This document shows, piece after piece, positions 21,423-33,020 of a stretch of 64,000 nt of DNA. The stretch's first letter is position 1. The number at the start of each line of letters is the position of its first letter. Both the position numbers and the translations under genes were made by a program. Below the pieces are notes generated by a model. The model made no database searches, was not told the origin of the DNA, and saw nothing but the letters and a program-made list of their open reading frames with translations. The stretch is from Hygrophila difformis. Its lineage: Eukaryota; Streptophyta; Magnoliopsida; Lamiales; Acanthaceae. The stretch is taken from the NCBI GenBank assembly GCA_030278955.1, contig JAOANR010000008.1, forward strand, positions 44,810,055-44,874,054, given 5' to 3'.

Positions 21423-24168
21423 TGTAACACCCGAGAAAAACAAATTCAAATTGTTTTGAACTACGTCATGACTTGATCCCTTCACAGGGTACGTAGGCAG
21501 CTTGGAAATCTAAATTCTAAGTTTAGTCACAAAATAAATCACAAAACGAAAACCTAACCAAAACCATCCTAACGTTAACTCGAAGAAAACTATTAAGAGG
21601 AATTGGAACTAATTTAACTAGACTAATTATTGCACGGAAATGTTATGAGCGTTAAACCCGAGCGTTAACTAGACCCGAGGAGTCGAGCCAACACGTAGAC
21701 AATAGAAAACCGATAGAGAAGAAGAAAAGACCCGACGGACCACGCGGACCGCCGAACCGGCCGGTCCGGCCGCCACACGCTCGCCGCGCGCCGCCGCGCG
21801 GCCACCGCGCGGAAGAAGGAGACGCGTCCCAGACTGGTCGCGCGTGCTCCGCGCGGACATCCCTGTACGTGCGCGTCGCCACCGCGCCAGAGGTGCAGGA
21901 GGTGTAAACTTTCCTTCCATGGCGATTTCCTTGCCAAAAATCCGATCCCTATCAATGGCAATCGGATCACAGCCTTAGGGAAGGCTGAAAGAGGATATTG
22001 GGGTGTCCTCATCCATAATCTCAGAGAAAACCTAAGTCATTCCCCTTCATTCTTCCTCTCCAAGCCAAAATCTCTTCGACTCCACTTTCCGGCGAGTATT
22101 CCGGCGGGACGACCAAGACAAGCCTCTGCTTCCTAGACCTTTGGTAAGTCATGATATAGTGTTTAGTTTGTCCATAAACCTTAAAAACTCGAATTCTAAC
22201 CTCCTTCCCTTTGCTACGATTTCACGTCGGGGGACGAACAAAAAGCGATCGGAGAAGTTGGCCGTTCGTCGCGACCTTAGGACGTCTGGAAAGCCCTCAC
22301 TTCGACCCTATTCTCTAACTAAGTAAGTTAAGACCTTACTCTTCAATTTTTGTGGTTTATTGTCGTTTAAATTAAAAGATCTAGACACGTAACCCAAATC
22401 GGTTTTCAAAAAGCCTATTTTCGACCAATCTTAACAACTCGCCTAAAACCCGACCTTCGGGAATTCAAACCAAAAACTTTTCAACATAGATTTTGTTCAT
22501 AAGACTCTAATCTATCTTGTGTCCAAATTTCAGCCATTGACAGAAAGATTTGATATCCAAAATTGTACCGTAAAATTTCTGTAATAAAACCGAACGTTTG
22601 AATTCTGGACAGATTTATTGACTCGACTTGATGCATATTTTTCACCCGTTTTTAGACCGATTCAAGTTTGCATTTCTAAACAAAAGTTGTAGATAATTTT
22701 GTCTAGATTATGCATATAAAATTTCATGAATTTTGGAGTTCATTTGATATGTCAAAATGGACGATTTCAGAACCTATTTTAAATTGATTTTTGAATCCAC
22801 GCGTATGCAGCGTTTTGGTGTCGATTTTTGAACGTCTAAAATTCATTATTTCCCAAATCTTAAAACATGAAAGTTGTACATTAAGGTGTTATGTACATCC
22901 TGTAAAAATTTCGGACCAATTGGATTTGAAATTAATTTTTAATCGGCGTTGCACAAAACTGTGTCGGAATCAGTCCTTTGGACAGAAATCCCTTTTTGCA
23001 AAGAGCTCGAAAATTGACTCACTTCGAAACCTTATTTCCAAAAACTTAAAACATGAAAGTTGTTCGTATGTGTGTTCTTGAGCTACTGTGTAAATTTCAG
23101 AATTTTTGGTTAAAAGATGAATTTTTAATTAAGAAAGGCGTAAACTGCGTCGAATCGGATTTTTCGAACTTGAGAAAACTCGAACTACGAAACGCGATAT
23201 CGAATACTTTGTAACATTGAAATACGAACTTTCGAAAAATTCCGTTCACTAGGCTGAGCCGATCGTCATGCTATCATTATTTTTGAGACTGCCTCGTTAG
23301 TGGTCTCCTTACTATCTGACATTGCCTCGTTAGTGATCTCGCACGCTGTGTTATTTGGATCGCCTCGTTAGTGGTCCTACTATCTTTGAGACTGCCTCGT
23401 TAGTGGTCTCCCATTTATTTGGACTGCCTCGTTAGTGGTCCTACGATTTGAGATTGCCTCGTTAGTGATCTCCCCGGTACCTCTTCTTAGTTTGCGGGAT
23501 AAAATATAAAAGACTTGCGTCAGTGTTAATTATGCTTTAATTTTATTTACCATGTTTTTAAATTATGCTTCTAAATTACGTTCTTAAATATTATGCTTTT
23601 AAATTACGCTTTTAAATTGAGTCCCTTAATTATGTATTCTCGTCTTGAATAAATTAATCATGTTCTTCCGCTGCGAGTAAACTATGAACTTTAATTTTAA
23701 TATGCATGAAAAGTCTAACTTTTAAATTAAACACATGTAACCCCTTAAATTGTTTAGTTAGGGATTAACTTACTCGGTATATTTTTATACTGATAAACCC
23801 GTTGTTATTTTTCTTTTACAGAGTATGTCGAGTGACGCATGCACTTGCACTTGGGGGAAACTTTTATGAACATTTTTATTCACTGCATTTTTACTACTGT
23901 TTTACCGGGCCTGTTGAACCCGAGGTTTGGCCGTGTTGGCCATGGTTACTTTTCCGCTGCATTTACTCTATTTTCGTGCATGGATGATTACCATTCCGTA
24001 TTTTGAAATTTAGTATTATTATTTTCCGGACTCAATATTGAATTGTTTTTAAATCTTTTAAGTACACATAAGCCTTGCATTTCCTTAGTGAGCTCGGAGA
24101 AACCGTGTCTTGCTAGGGAGATGTGGCGGTGACATCCCGGCCTGGGTTATCAAATATGGGGTGTTACA
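21423..24168 (+). repeat. 3' LTR of element B
   Basis: The LTR begins TGTAACACCCGAG and ends GGGGTGTTACA. It includes the donor at 22144, the hairpin array (23285-23472, six units), the branch-point hairpin (23775-23792) and acceptor TTTTACAG at 23821. It is very similar to the 5' copy, with a roughly 40-bp deletion near 21665 and scattered substitutions. No gene is seen. Confidence 0.93.
23285..23472 (+). repeat. Array of six covarying hairpins, B 3' LTR
   Basis: These are the same six units as at 14508-14695. The second unit reads GACAT/ATCTC here and GAGAT/ATATC in the 5' copy, so each copy has a different single mismatch from an inferred GAGAT/ATCTC ancestor. Confidence 0.85.
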
Positions 24169-24489
24169 CATGGGATTTTGGGAAACTTTATTTTTAAAAT
24201 TATTGCATTAGACTATAGTATGAACGGGCCTGTTTAACCCGTGCTTTGGCCATGTTGGCCCTATTTACATTTTCCGCTGCAAAACTTATACTCTGATATT
24301 GTTTTCCGCTGCATTATGATATTATTTTCGAACTTATATTGTATGGGTTGTTTTTAAATGTTTTTAAATATTTTAAATTCTGCAATACCTAGCCTTGCAT
24401 CTCTTTAGTAAGCTCAGAGAAACCGTGTCTTGCTAGGGAGGTGTGGCGGTGACATCCCGACCTGGGTGACCAAAAACCGGGGTGTTACA
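24169..24489 (+). repeat. 3' LTR of A, distal part
   Basis: This is the continuation of the A LTR after element B, starting with the duplicated CATGG and matching 4099-4418 of the 5' LTR. It ends GGGGTGTTACA. Confidence 0.92.
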
Positions 24490-25734
24490 GCCTAAGTCCG
24501 CCTCTGCTTCGTGCCCGATTTTGTTTTAGAGGACGTTGCGGCAGACGAGTCGGGAGTGTGGTTCCCTCGGATCTAGTTCTTTTTTATTTTCCCTGTCTAG
24601 CCCCTTGACGTTTATGTTTGTTCCGTCTTGTTCTTTTTTTCTTTGGTTAGGTGGTACTATTCACAAACAGATTTTCGCTTAAAATTTTATAATAGTTATA
24701 TAAGTTAAAATATAGCCAAATGAGATCTTGTTAGATTCGTTTTGTCGTGTAGTTTTTAAATATTAAACTTTTAAAATTTTTACTTGTACCAAACTTGAGT
24801 TATCACTGGTTTGCATAAAAAGTAGGTACGTAGTAAACATTTCAAGACGGATGAAGTATTAATTATTATTATTATTACTATTATTATTATTATTTGCAAA
24901 GTCGAAGCTGGATAACAAGAAACAAACAAGAAATGTAAAAAAAAGCATAGGAATACGGAGGTAGTATATTAATAAAGAATATTATTCTAATATCATAATA
25001 TTTAATAGTTAAGAGATGAACATGGGAAAAAAGGAAAAAAAGGATGAATACAAAATAATACACCATAAACCCACCCTCTCATAAGGTATTAAATAATACT
25101 TCATCCGTCTAGTTTAACTGGAACATCTGCATAGTAGTAACTATTCATTGAGTAACTTTAATTAATTCTTTTAATATATTTATATAAAAAATATAGTCAA
25201 ATGAGATCTTATTAGATTCGTCTAATCACGTAGTTGTTTAATATTACATTTTTATAATTTTTACTTATATATAATATGAGTTATCACTGATTAAAAATAT
25301 TTATTAGATTATGTGAATACAGAAATAGTGCAATTATTTAAGAACATAGGTAAGTACATCAAATTACTCATTAAAATAATACTTATACATCTCTTGAAAA
25401 ATACCAAACATATGATAGCATTATTTCAATGCAGAATATTTGTACTTTGCGCCCTAATACATTCTAATACACCGTTTCAAATATACCCTAAATGTATTCA
25501 ATAACATATATGGTTTGGATCATGAATTAATGAAGTAGATATGATAAGCAGTATTTAAATGTCAATGGTGGGACCATCATATCCAAAACTATACCTTACC
25601 ACCAAATTGAATGCATTGGCTTTAAAATTTGTTGAATTGTGCAGCTAATCCCCAAAGGCACAACTTCCCAAGCAAAAATAAAAGGGTCTGAATTTTTTGC
25701 AAATGTTTGCAGGCAAAAATATATCTAAACTATA
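24490..25734. other. AT-rich flank with mariner/Stowaway-like fragments
   Basis: No gene is seen. Two diverged copies of one repeat share an internal motif near AATGAGATCTTRTTAGATTCG. One (about 24660-24858) ends AAGACGGATGAAGTA; the other (25097 to about 25305) begins TACTTCATCCGTCT. These resemble terminal repeats of Tc1/mariner or Stowaway MITEs (CTCCCTCCGT type). A short ATT microsatellite lies at 24862-24895. The outer limits of the fragments are not clear. Confidence 0.45.
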
Positions 25735-25770
25735 TCTTCTATATTATAAGAGAGTTTTTAAAAATTTTTG
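25735..25770 (+). mobile_element. Candidate Helitron 5' end
   Basis: TCTTCTATATTATAAGAGAG, preceded by A, followed by a T/A-rich stretch, resembles the 5' terminus common in plant Helitrons. Gene fragments follow downstream, as in gene-capturing Helitrons. No 3' CTRR terminus with hairpin could be fixed, so the element's extent is unknown. Confidence 0.35.
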
Positions 25771-25904
25771 CCAAGTTCAATTTGATTTTCAACCGTCGGA
25801 TTCAAGTTCAATTTCAATCTCGACCGTTGGATGAGAATGCAATTTCAATCGTGGCCTTTGATTTCCACCGCACCCTCCGTTCCTCCAACATCCAATTTCT
25901 CCGC

Positions 25905-28900
25905 TGTAACACCCCCATTTTCCCTAAGGATGCAGCGGAAGAAAAGAGCGGGAACAATGGGTGGGGTGCTACCGCCACGTATTCCGGATTGTCCAAAATA
26001 CGCTAAGGCTAACATAACTAATTGCAGAAAACTCAATATTGAATGTATATGCTAACCACGTTCCGGAAAAGCTAGCATATAATTCGCAAAGAAGCTTATA
26101 TACTGTGAAAAGTATAAAATAAGCTTGATAAAAAGGTTTGGTAGAGCGTAACCAAACGGAGGACTGCATTCCTCAAAGCGCGCAACAATAATAATGGAAT
26201 AAATCCATGGAAGTTTTTAAAAGGGGTTGTTTATCTCGTATTTCGAAAATAATACTGTTAAACGCGTAATGTATTGTTTAAAACAGTAGGGCACCATATT
26301 TGCATAAACGGGATAAAACCCAAATATTTTGTTTATGCTGATACATCACTATCTATGCCAAGTAATAGCTTTTTATCCCAAAAAGGGGGTTTTTAAATAT
26401 ATATTTTCATAAATAATACCCCAAATCGTGCCCGTGCAGATGATTCCTTGCAGATCTCAAACCTGAAAGGAAATGGTGACAAGTGTAGAGTCAGCGAAAA
26501 CAATCGCTGAGTAAGTAGATGTTTACTCCCGGAGGAGGTAGGGTTGCAGAAATAATTTAAAAGACGATAGTTATGGTAATGGTATGCTAAAACGAGAATT
26601 AATTTAAGCACAGACAAAATCCATATAAATCTAATCCCGGGAAAAGATAATATGACACTATGCGTTACCAAGAAATAAATTTCTCAACCAACATGATGTG
26701 CAGGTTCCTTGTTGTAGGGCCCAAATCTCACATACATTCAAGGGTTGTGGTGGAGGTAAGAAATTTCCTCGGACCACATTGAATCGAGAAATGGCATCGG
26801 GTTGATTTCCATCAGTCCCCGTAAGTCGTGTATTACAGGCAAATGGCGGAGGATTTACATCAGTCCCCGTAAGTCGTGTAACACAGGCAAACGGCGGATG
26901 TGGCAGCAGCGACCCAAAACTTGGACCCAACCCCGTAATAATGAGCGCTCAAAAATCCATAGGACATTGAGAATAATTGCAAGTATTGTAAAGCACAGTA
27001 AAATGACATACCAATAATCCAAAAGCAGTAGGGAGCTATAAGCATAAATTTAAAATATAATAAAACGGTTTTTAATATATGCTTAAGCTAAATTAAATTT
27101 GGGCTTACTCCCCAAAGAGTAAAAATCTACTTACTGTCACCGTAGATGGGATGGATGCAACACACGCGTAGGCTACGAGCAGATAATCCTTGGTAACTAT
27201 TTGTCTAACAAAAATTCTAGTATTAATTTAGTGTACTATAATAATATTCGAGCATCAATAATAGTTAAAATCCCAACTTATAGTTACCACAAAAGATCGA
27301 GAATATACGACACAAGACGTATGCAGGCAGATAAGCTTCTTCGGTCCGGAATTAGAACTCCACCGGAAACCGCCAAACTCCAAACCTTGGTGCTCACCCT
27401 ATTTACTTCCAATACGGATTACTCTACCACAACATAAGCTATTCCCTCCGTATATTTCAGAGACTAAGAATTGGAAGGGAGAAAGAAAGGAAATGAGGGG
27501 TGTGGTGTGGGATGCTGGAGAGGAGATGTTTAAATAGAGGGAATCACACAGCTCTATTGACCGGACAGTGTAAGGTTTTTCTTAGACTGTCCACCAGACT
27601 TCTACCACTACCCATCAATCGACTTAAATTATTGCAGCACTTTCCTTCCTCTCTCTCGCCCATCTTCCTCTCTTCCTCTTCTGTCTGCTTGCCTGATGCC
27701 CCATTTCTCAATGACTTCCATCAATCCCCATCAATTCAGATTTCTATCTACAATACAGGGGTATCCAAAAATGCACAAGGGACTCAAGGGGGGTATACTA
27801 TACAAAAGGGGAGAGGCTCGGTCACCACCTCCGCCTCCTCCTCCTCTTCTTCTTCTTCTTCTTCTTCTATTTTTATTTTTTTGTTTTGGTTTTGGGTCCG
27901 ATTTGTTGGGGATTGAGGAGGAAGGAGAGACAGCGAGGGGCTGGTGGCGTCCGGTGGTGATGAGGGCAGGTGGGCGGCGCTGGAGGCTGGGGAAGGAGAG
28001 GAGCGTGGTGGTGGAGTGGCGGAGGTGAAGATGGTGGCTCGGTGGTGTGGGCACGGGCGAGAGGAAGATTGAGGGAGATGATGGTGGTGGTGGCGCGGAG
28101 GCCGCGGTGGTGGGTCTGCGATTGGCGGCCATGGTTTTGGGAAGGAGGTTCGGGTGGGATGGCAGTGGTGCAAGGAGCGGCGATGGGGCTGCGGCGTTTG
28201 TGACCGGAGGGACTGAGGGCGGCGATGGCGGGGCGGCGAAGGCTCGGTCATGGCATTCTTCGTGGTTGTCTTGCTCGGATTCGGACAGGGGAGATAGAAA
28301 TGGAGGCGGCAGGCGGTGGTTATGGTGGCGCGCCGGACGGCTACGGAGGCCGCGGGATGGTGGCTGTTGATCGGAGAGGAGAGGGTTTCGGTGGTGGTGC
28401 GAGATCGGAGGGGGAACAGCGTGAGGGCTGTTGTGGTGGTGGTGCCGCCGGAGGGCCGCCGGCGGCGGTAGCGGCGCCGGAGGGCGGGGCTGGCAAGGGG
28501 GAAATTAGGGTTAGGGTTAGGGTTGTATTTTGGGTTGGGCCTCAGGGTTTGGATTGGGCTTTGGTTTAGTTTGGGCTCAATTACCCCCTATTGCTTGTTG
28601 GACTTGGACTGTTCTAAGACTTAATTCGTTGGCCCAAATTCACTATCCATGGACTTAATCAATTAATTAATCTAGATATGGACTTAATTCATTTAATAAT
28701 TCGGTACTTTTAGTCGATTAATCCAAAATTCCAAATTTTCTAATTCGGGTTCGTTACTAATTAAAAGCCGGACAATTCCCACTAATCAGATGGGTAAAGT
28801 ATTTTAATTGTAAGTATTTAATTTAACTTAAAACACCTTTACACTTATAATTTAAATTAATGGCTTAAATTATCTATTAATTTGCCACTATTAACGAAAT

Positions 28901-29369
28901 GATTTAAGACTTCAAATCCTTTAATCCAGACAATTTCATTAATCATAATTCGGTCCTTCGTTAATTTCATAATCTAATTTGCTAAGTATTTTATTCGAGT
29001 CATGGGGAGTTAATTCTACAATTTAATCCATCCCTTAATATTCGATCGTGCCCTTGCCAATAAAATTTATTAGCTTAAACTAATTCACATCTCCTAATTA
29101 GACAATTTGATAATAAACGATTCGGCTTTGATTTACATAAATTAATTGGTTGAGTATTCTTAATTTATATTAAATTTTGACTCAATAATCGTAATTAATA
29201 TGAGCTTAAATAATCTATGACAGAATATAACTCAATACTTATATGTCAATTTACTTTGAACTCATGTTTTAACTCTAAAAATTTCAATTTATAATAAAAT
29301 TTGAATACCTATTTATTAAATTTTAAATTTTTACTTAAAAATTATATGGCGTGTTATACCCGCATTACA
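25905..29369 (-). mobile_element. Probable solo LTR S3 (about 3.5 kb)
   Basis: In minus orientation it would begin TGTAATGCGGGTATAAC at 29369 and end GGGGGTGTTACA at 25905, the same ending as the LTR of D. Inside are a TATA-like TATTTAAA (27539-27546), a donor ACA/GTAAGT (27134), a branch-point hairpin CAGCGA/TCGCTG (26492-26509) and acceptor TTTCAG (26463). It has a GC-rich/GGT-rich region at 27920-28500 and a very AT-rich first 800 bp. The flanks (TCCGC and CTATT) do not match, so the boundaries or a simple solo-LTR origin are uncertain. Open frames around 27730-28570 on both strands are low-complexity (P/R/G-rich) and not credited. Confidence 0.55.
26463..26509 (-). promoter_or_regulatory. 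Branch-point hairpin and acceptor in S3
   Basis: CAGCGA (26509-26504) pairs perfectly with TCGCTG (26497-26492). The second arm overlaps CTGAC, followed by a pyrimidine tract and CAG ending at 26463. It is preceded by ACTTACT as in element A. Confidence 0.5.
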
Positions 29370-32300
29370 CTATTCTACTTTTGTTCGTTCCAGTTTCACT
29401 CATTCTTCATTCCAGTTTCATTCAGAGAAATCCCCTTCAGAGAAATCCCCCTCTTACGGATTTCCTTCCGGCGCCGCTGCTGCCTCCTCAATTGATTTTT
29501 GTCCTTTGATTTCCCAATTGAAATTCTGGCATTGATTTTCTCCGATGGATTTCTTAATCGCCTTTCTCGCTGTTTCCAATGGATTAGATATTTCTGAAAA
29601 AGCCTCGTTTGTCTATGACAACACTCTCTTCAAATCTAGCCCGTCCCCGTCTCCGCCGTTCTCCCCTGCTTCTCGCTGCCATGTTTCTTGCTTAGGCTCT
29701 CATATTCTCGATGTCCCTATTTTCTGGCTAACTCGATTTGGGATTTGAAGGGGAAAATCATCGCCGACCGGGGCTCTCGATTGACTGCAGATCGACGCCG
29801 TTTGAGTGGAGAAGAAGAAGCAAAGGTATGGGTTTTATTTTCGCTTTCGTACATTTTCCCCGATTTTCGTTCCTTGTTATGATCGGGCGGAAATTCGCGG
29901 GCCAAGGGGGCTTGGCGGAGTCACATTTGGGCGGCAGCGGGAGGAGAACCCGCGGGTCCTGAGGTGCGTGATGGGGACGGCATCGCGCTGGGGGCGGCGT
30001 GGTGTCGCTGGGCGGCGTTGGGGAACGGCAAGCCGCCGGGTTTAATTTTAGCTGCGTGTTTCGTTTTCACTGTGTTCGGGGTGCACTATTTATGTATTTT
30101 TCTCGGTTCAATTTTATGGGTTTTAGTGTGTTTGATGTTTTTATTTTTCGTCATTTTTTTGTTTGATGAGCATTAGAAGTTTCTAAACGGAGCAGTGAAT
30201 AAAACCAACCACAGAAGGCCTAATTCAATTTTTGCTCCTCGAATGATCGCCATATGGTTTGCTTCTCGCCCATGTTTCTAGGGGCTATTGGGTTTATTGT
30301 AGGTCGAAGTAGATTTTCGCAGTGTCAGAGTCAGCAGCGATGTTGAGTGTTTTGGTAGCCGTGCGCGAAGAAGGGAAGATTTGGCTTTGATAGTTCACTG
30401 TCTTGTTTGTTATTGTACGCTACTTTGTGTGCTGTTGATTTTGACACTAATGTGTTATTCTATCTATGCCTACAAATTGTTTGATATAATGCTTCCGTTG
30501 AGTTTTTTCATGTGATTCTACTTCCCTTGCTTAAGTGCAGTCTATTATAGATTGTTGCACATGGAAGTGTTAGTTTCTATATATTCATGCCTTACGCTAA
30601 TGCACATCATTTATTGACTGTAGAGATTCATGAATAGGAGGCTCACACCTAAAACCAATTGGTGATAGGTATAGTTGCTCTCAATCCATATAAGGTAGTA
30701 AAGGGGAACCATTATAACCCATGTAGGATATCATCCCAACACCCTCCCCTCGAGATGATATCATCTCGAAATCAAATTCAAATTTAGGATCAAATATACC
30801 CAACCTGGGCAACCATAGCTCTGATACCATGTACAGATTCATGGATGGGAGGCTCACACCTAAAACCAATTGGTGATAGGTAGAGTTGCTCTCAATCCAT
30901 ATAAGGTAGTAAAGGGGAACCATTATAACCGATGTGGGATATCATCCCAACATTGACATTCTCTTTAAAATCTCCGAAGTTGTCTCATATATGATTTGAT
31001 TTTTCTAATTATGTTTGATGGCTTCGTTTCAATAGGACTTCCCTGTTCGAAGCTGCCATAGTTGCTGCTGATGTTTTAAATAAAAAGGATTCTAATAAAG
31101 ATATGAAATTTTTGCACTGATTCGTATGGATGGAAACACAAGATACGAGTTGACTTTTGCCAGCCGCGACTCAAGTTTTGCTGGGAGCTACCAAAATGCG
31201 CAGAGAGGATATTCTGCTCCAATTTGGGTAGGTCTTCAAGTTTCAGGGAGGGTTCAGAAAGTAGGAATAGTGGTTCCAGTAAGGTGAATTCCCGGGTTAA
31301 TGCTACCTCATCAGGCGATGGGCCTGCATTATCTCAATGCCTCATGTTAGAACCAATTATTACGGGAGATTCAAAATCTGCTCGACCTGGTGACTTGAGG
31401 AGGGTTTTGAATTTCTTCTTTTGGGAACAATTCAGATGAAAATTCTTTAGGTTCTACCCATATGAAGAGTTCAGCTCCTGTGGCTGTTGATGAACTAAAA
31501 CGATTGAGAGCAAGCGTTGAAGAAACTTATTAGTATAAAGCTAGGTAATCTCTAATTTGCCATGAGTGCTTTGTTAAAACTGTTCCTAACAATAGATTCT
31601 GATCACTATCCGAAGTATCCTGGCCGCTTACCCAGAAACTTGGATTACTATTCCTTGTTCTGCTTATGCTGTGTTTATTACTTTGCTCACATTCTCACTA
31701 ATTTAATAAAAATTGGCCTTTAATGCTGGCATTATCTTGAAACTCGCTTGTCTTCAAGATATACCTTTGACTCAGTTGTATGCTTTTTCACTGTATTCTG
31801 AATCTGTATCTTCTTTTTGACCAGTGGTAGAGCAAAAATGAACGAAATGAGCTGCTAAAAAATGAACGATCCACTGGTTCATCTTTAAAGATTGGATCTC
31901 AGATGCATCGAAATCCTTCAGAATTAGGAAGCCAGAAATTTGATGATTGGCCTAAAAATGGTGGGCTGAATAAACGGTTACGTACATCAGTGGCAGAGAA
32001 TTGGGTTAGTTGTTAATAGAATATATTTCTTTCCATTTATGCATCCCTATTTAAGAAATAAATGCCTTTCGAAAATTAGTTTGAAATTGATATATTTCTC
32101 ATTTTCTCTAATGCTTCATTGCCGCTCAATGTCGAAAGTCTGTTCCATAATGATACAGATTTTTAGCAATAATCAGACAGACAATAGAAACTGTTGTATG
32201 TGCTCTTGTGTAGCCTCCCCTGTCCTCATTTTAAGTCTTCCTCCTCCCTTGTTGCTTAAAATAAAAAAAAAAGTGTTGGATGTATTGAAGTGTCAAATCA

Positions 32301-32869
32301 TATGCCAAGTTGCAGTTCATATCTTTAATTTTTAAATGTAAAAGTTGAACATTGCATAAAAGGAGCGGTATCTTTTATTTTGTCCAAAAACATATGTTAA
32401 AACTTAAACCGTCACATAGAAATTTAAAACCACTCTTCAACTTAATCTTGTTGCAGTTATTGGATATATCTCACTTTACTTTGGCCATTGTTTTGGCAGT
32501 TTAGACTTTTGCCTGCTTTCTATTATCCTGTATTTACTTACATTTGATATATTAATCAGAATTTCTTTTTCACTTTCAGGCATAATGCAGGAACAATGAG
32601 GTAATGCGGCAGTCTCTGATGATGACAAAAGAAAGAGACATGATCAAAGACAGTATTGCAGATTTGGATATGGCTGAGGAAAATTAAGGAGGTTGACTAC
32701 TGGGGGAGAAGGTTGGGAAAAGAAAATGAAAAGGAAACGCTCCGTTGGTGCAGTGTTTTCAAGGTCTGTTGGCAATGATGGAGATTTGAAACGCAATACT
32801 CATCTTAAGCTTTCTGGTGAATCCAGCCTTCTGTCAAGTCACTCTACCCATGGTTTCAGGTCAGTTAGT
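29370..32869 (+). pseudogene. Decayed plant gene with introns (SRRM2-like / AT4G29790-AT2G19390 type)
   Basis: The stretch 29370-29825 looks like a pyrimidine-rich 5' UTR ending at a GTATGG donor. A coding start is seen at 31127 (MDGNTRYE). Exon pieces are about 31030-31544, 31825-32004 and 32580-32869, each with recognisable splice borders. Motifs such as RGYSAP, GRSSSFREGS, DELKRLRASVEE, NRSELL-like text, NKRLRTSVAE and EGWEKKMKRKRS recall a conserved plant nuclear family annotated as serine/arginine repetitive matrix-like; that is from memory. At least two frameshifts (near 31218 and 31415), a TAG at 31531 and stops in the third exon show it is dead, and downstream exons are missing. A TRIM sits in its first intron. 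Confidence 0.55.
30619..30952 (-). mobile_element. TRIM (miniature LTR element), complete
   Basis: Two 123-bp terminal repeats (30619-30741 and 30830-30952) begin TGTTGGGATGATAT and end CA in minus orientation. They enclose 88 bp with a primer site TGGTATCAGAGCT (30829-30817) and a polypurine tract AGGGGAGGG (30750-30742). A 5-bp target duplication TTGAC flanks it (30614-30618, 30953-30957). It has no coding capacity, so it would be mobilised by other elements. Confidence 0.93.
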
Positions 32870-32930
32870 TCCTAATACATATCAAAACTTGTTTTTGTTA
32901 TTTTGTTATTGTAACTTTGCTTGTTGAGAT

Positions 32931-33020
32931 ATATACACATACACACACACACATATATATATGTGTGTGACATATATATATATGTGTGTGACACACATAT
33001 ATGTGTGTGTGTGTGTGTGC
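32931..33020. repeat. Alternating TA/TG/CA microsatellite
   Basis: Runs of CA, TA and TG dinucleotides alternate as purine-pyrimidine steps, with two TGTGTGAC-type interruptions. It is intron-like in position, just after the last recognisable exon of the decayed gene. Confidence 0.9.

Larger units (their letters stand above)
12619..24168 (+). mobile_element. Element B: complete Ty3/gypsy Tekay-type element nested in A
   Basis: This element is bounded by TGTAACACCCGAG at 12619 and GGGGTGTTACA at 24168, with target duplication CATGG (12614-12618 and 24169-24173). The split LTR of A is uninterrupted at the homologous place in its 5' copy. It has two long LTRs (2779 and 2746 bp), a primer site, leader ORF, gag-pol and polypurine tract. 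It is close in sequence to element C. Gag-pol carries several frameshifts and stops, so it is not autonomous now. Confidence 0.95.
1..24489 (+). mobile_element. Element A: Ty3/gypsy Tekay/Del-type chromovirus, host of nested insertions
   Basis: This is a long LTR retrotransposon whose left end lies outside the window. It is delimited on the right by the LTR terminus GGGGTGTTACA at 24489. The order is 5' LTR (1-4418), initiator-Met primer site, leader ORF, gag-pol, hairpin and polypurine tract, 3' LTR (10158-12618 plus 24174-24489). Two other insertions interrupt it: solo LTR S1 in the 5' LTR and complete element B in the 3' LTR. The pol order protease-RT-RNase H-integrase-chromodomain and the RT/integrase motifs fit the plant Tekay (Del) chromovirus lineage. 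The target duplication cannot be checked because the left flank is missing; the right flank begins GCCTA. With only two nonsense codons in gag-pol it is the least decayed element here. Confidence 0.9.

Noticed and set aside
28504..28525. Telomere-like GGGTTA repeats
   Set aside because: Only about three units, and TTAGGG rather than the usual plant TTTAGGG; more likely a telo-box-like promoter motif or chance than interstitial telomere.
27731..28569. Long overlapping open frames on both strands, proline/arginine- or glycine-rich
   Set aside because: They follow from GC-rich, GGT/GGC-repetitive DNA inside the probable LTR S3; there is no conserved domain and frames overlap on both strands.
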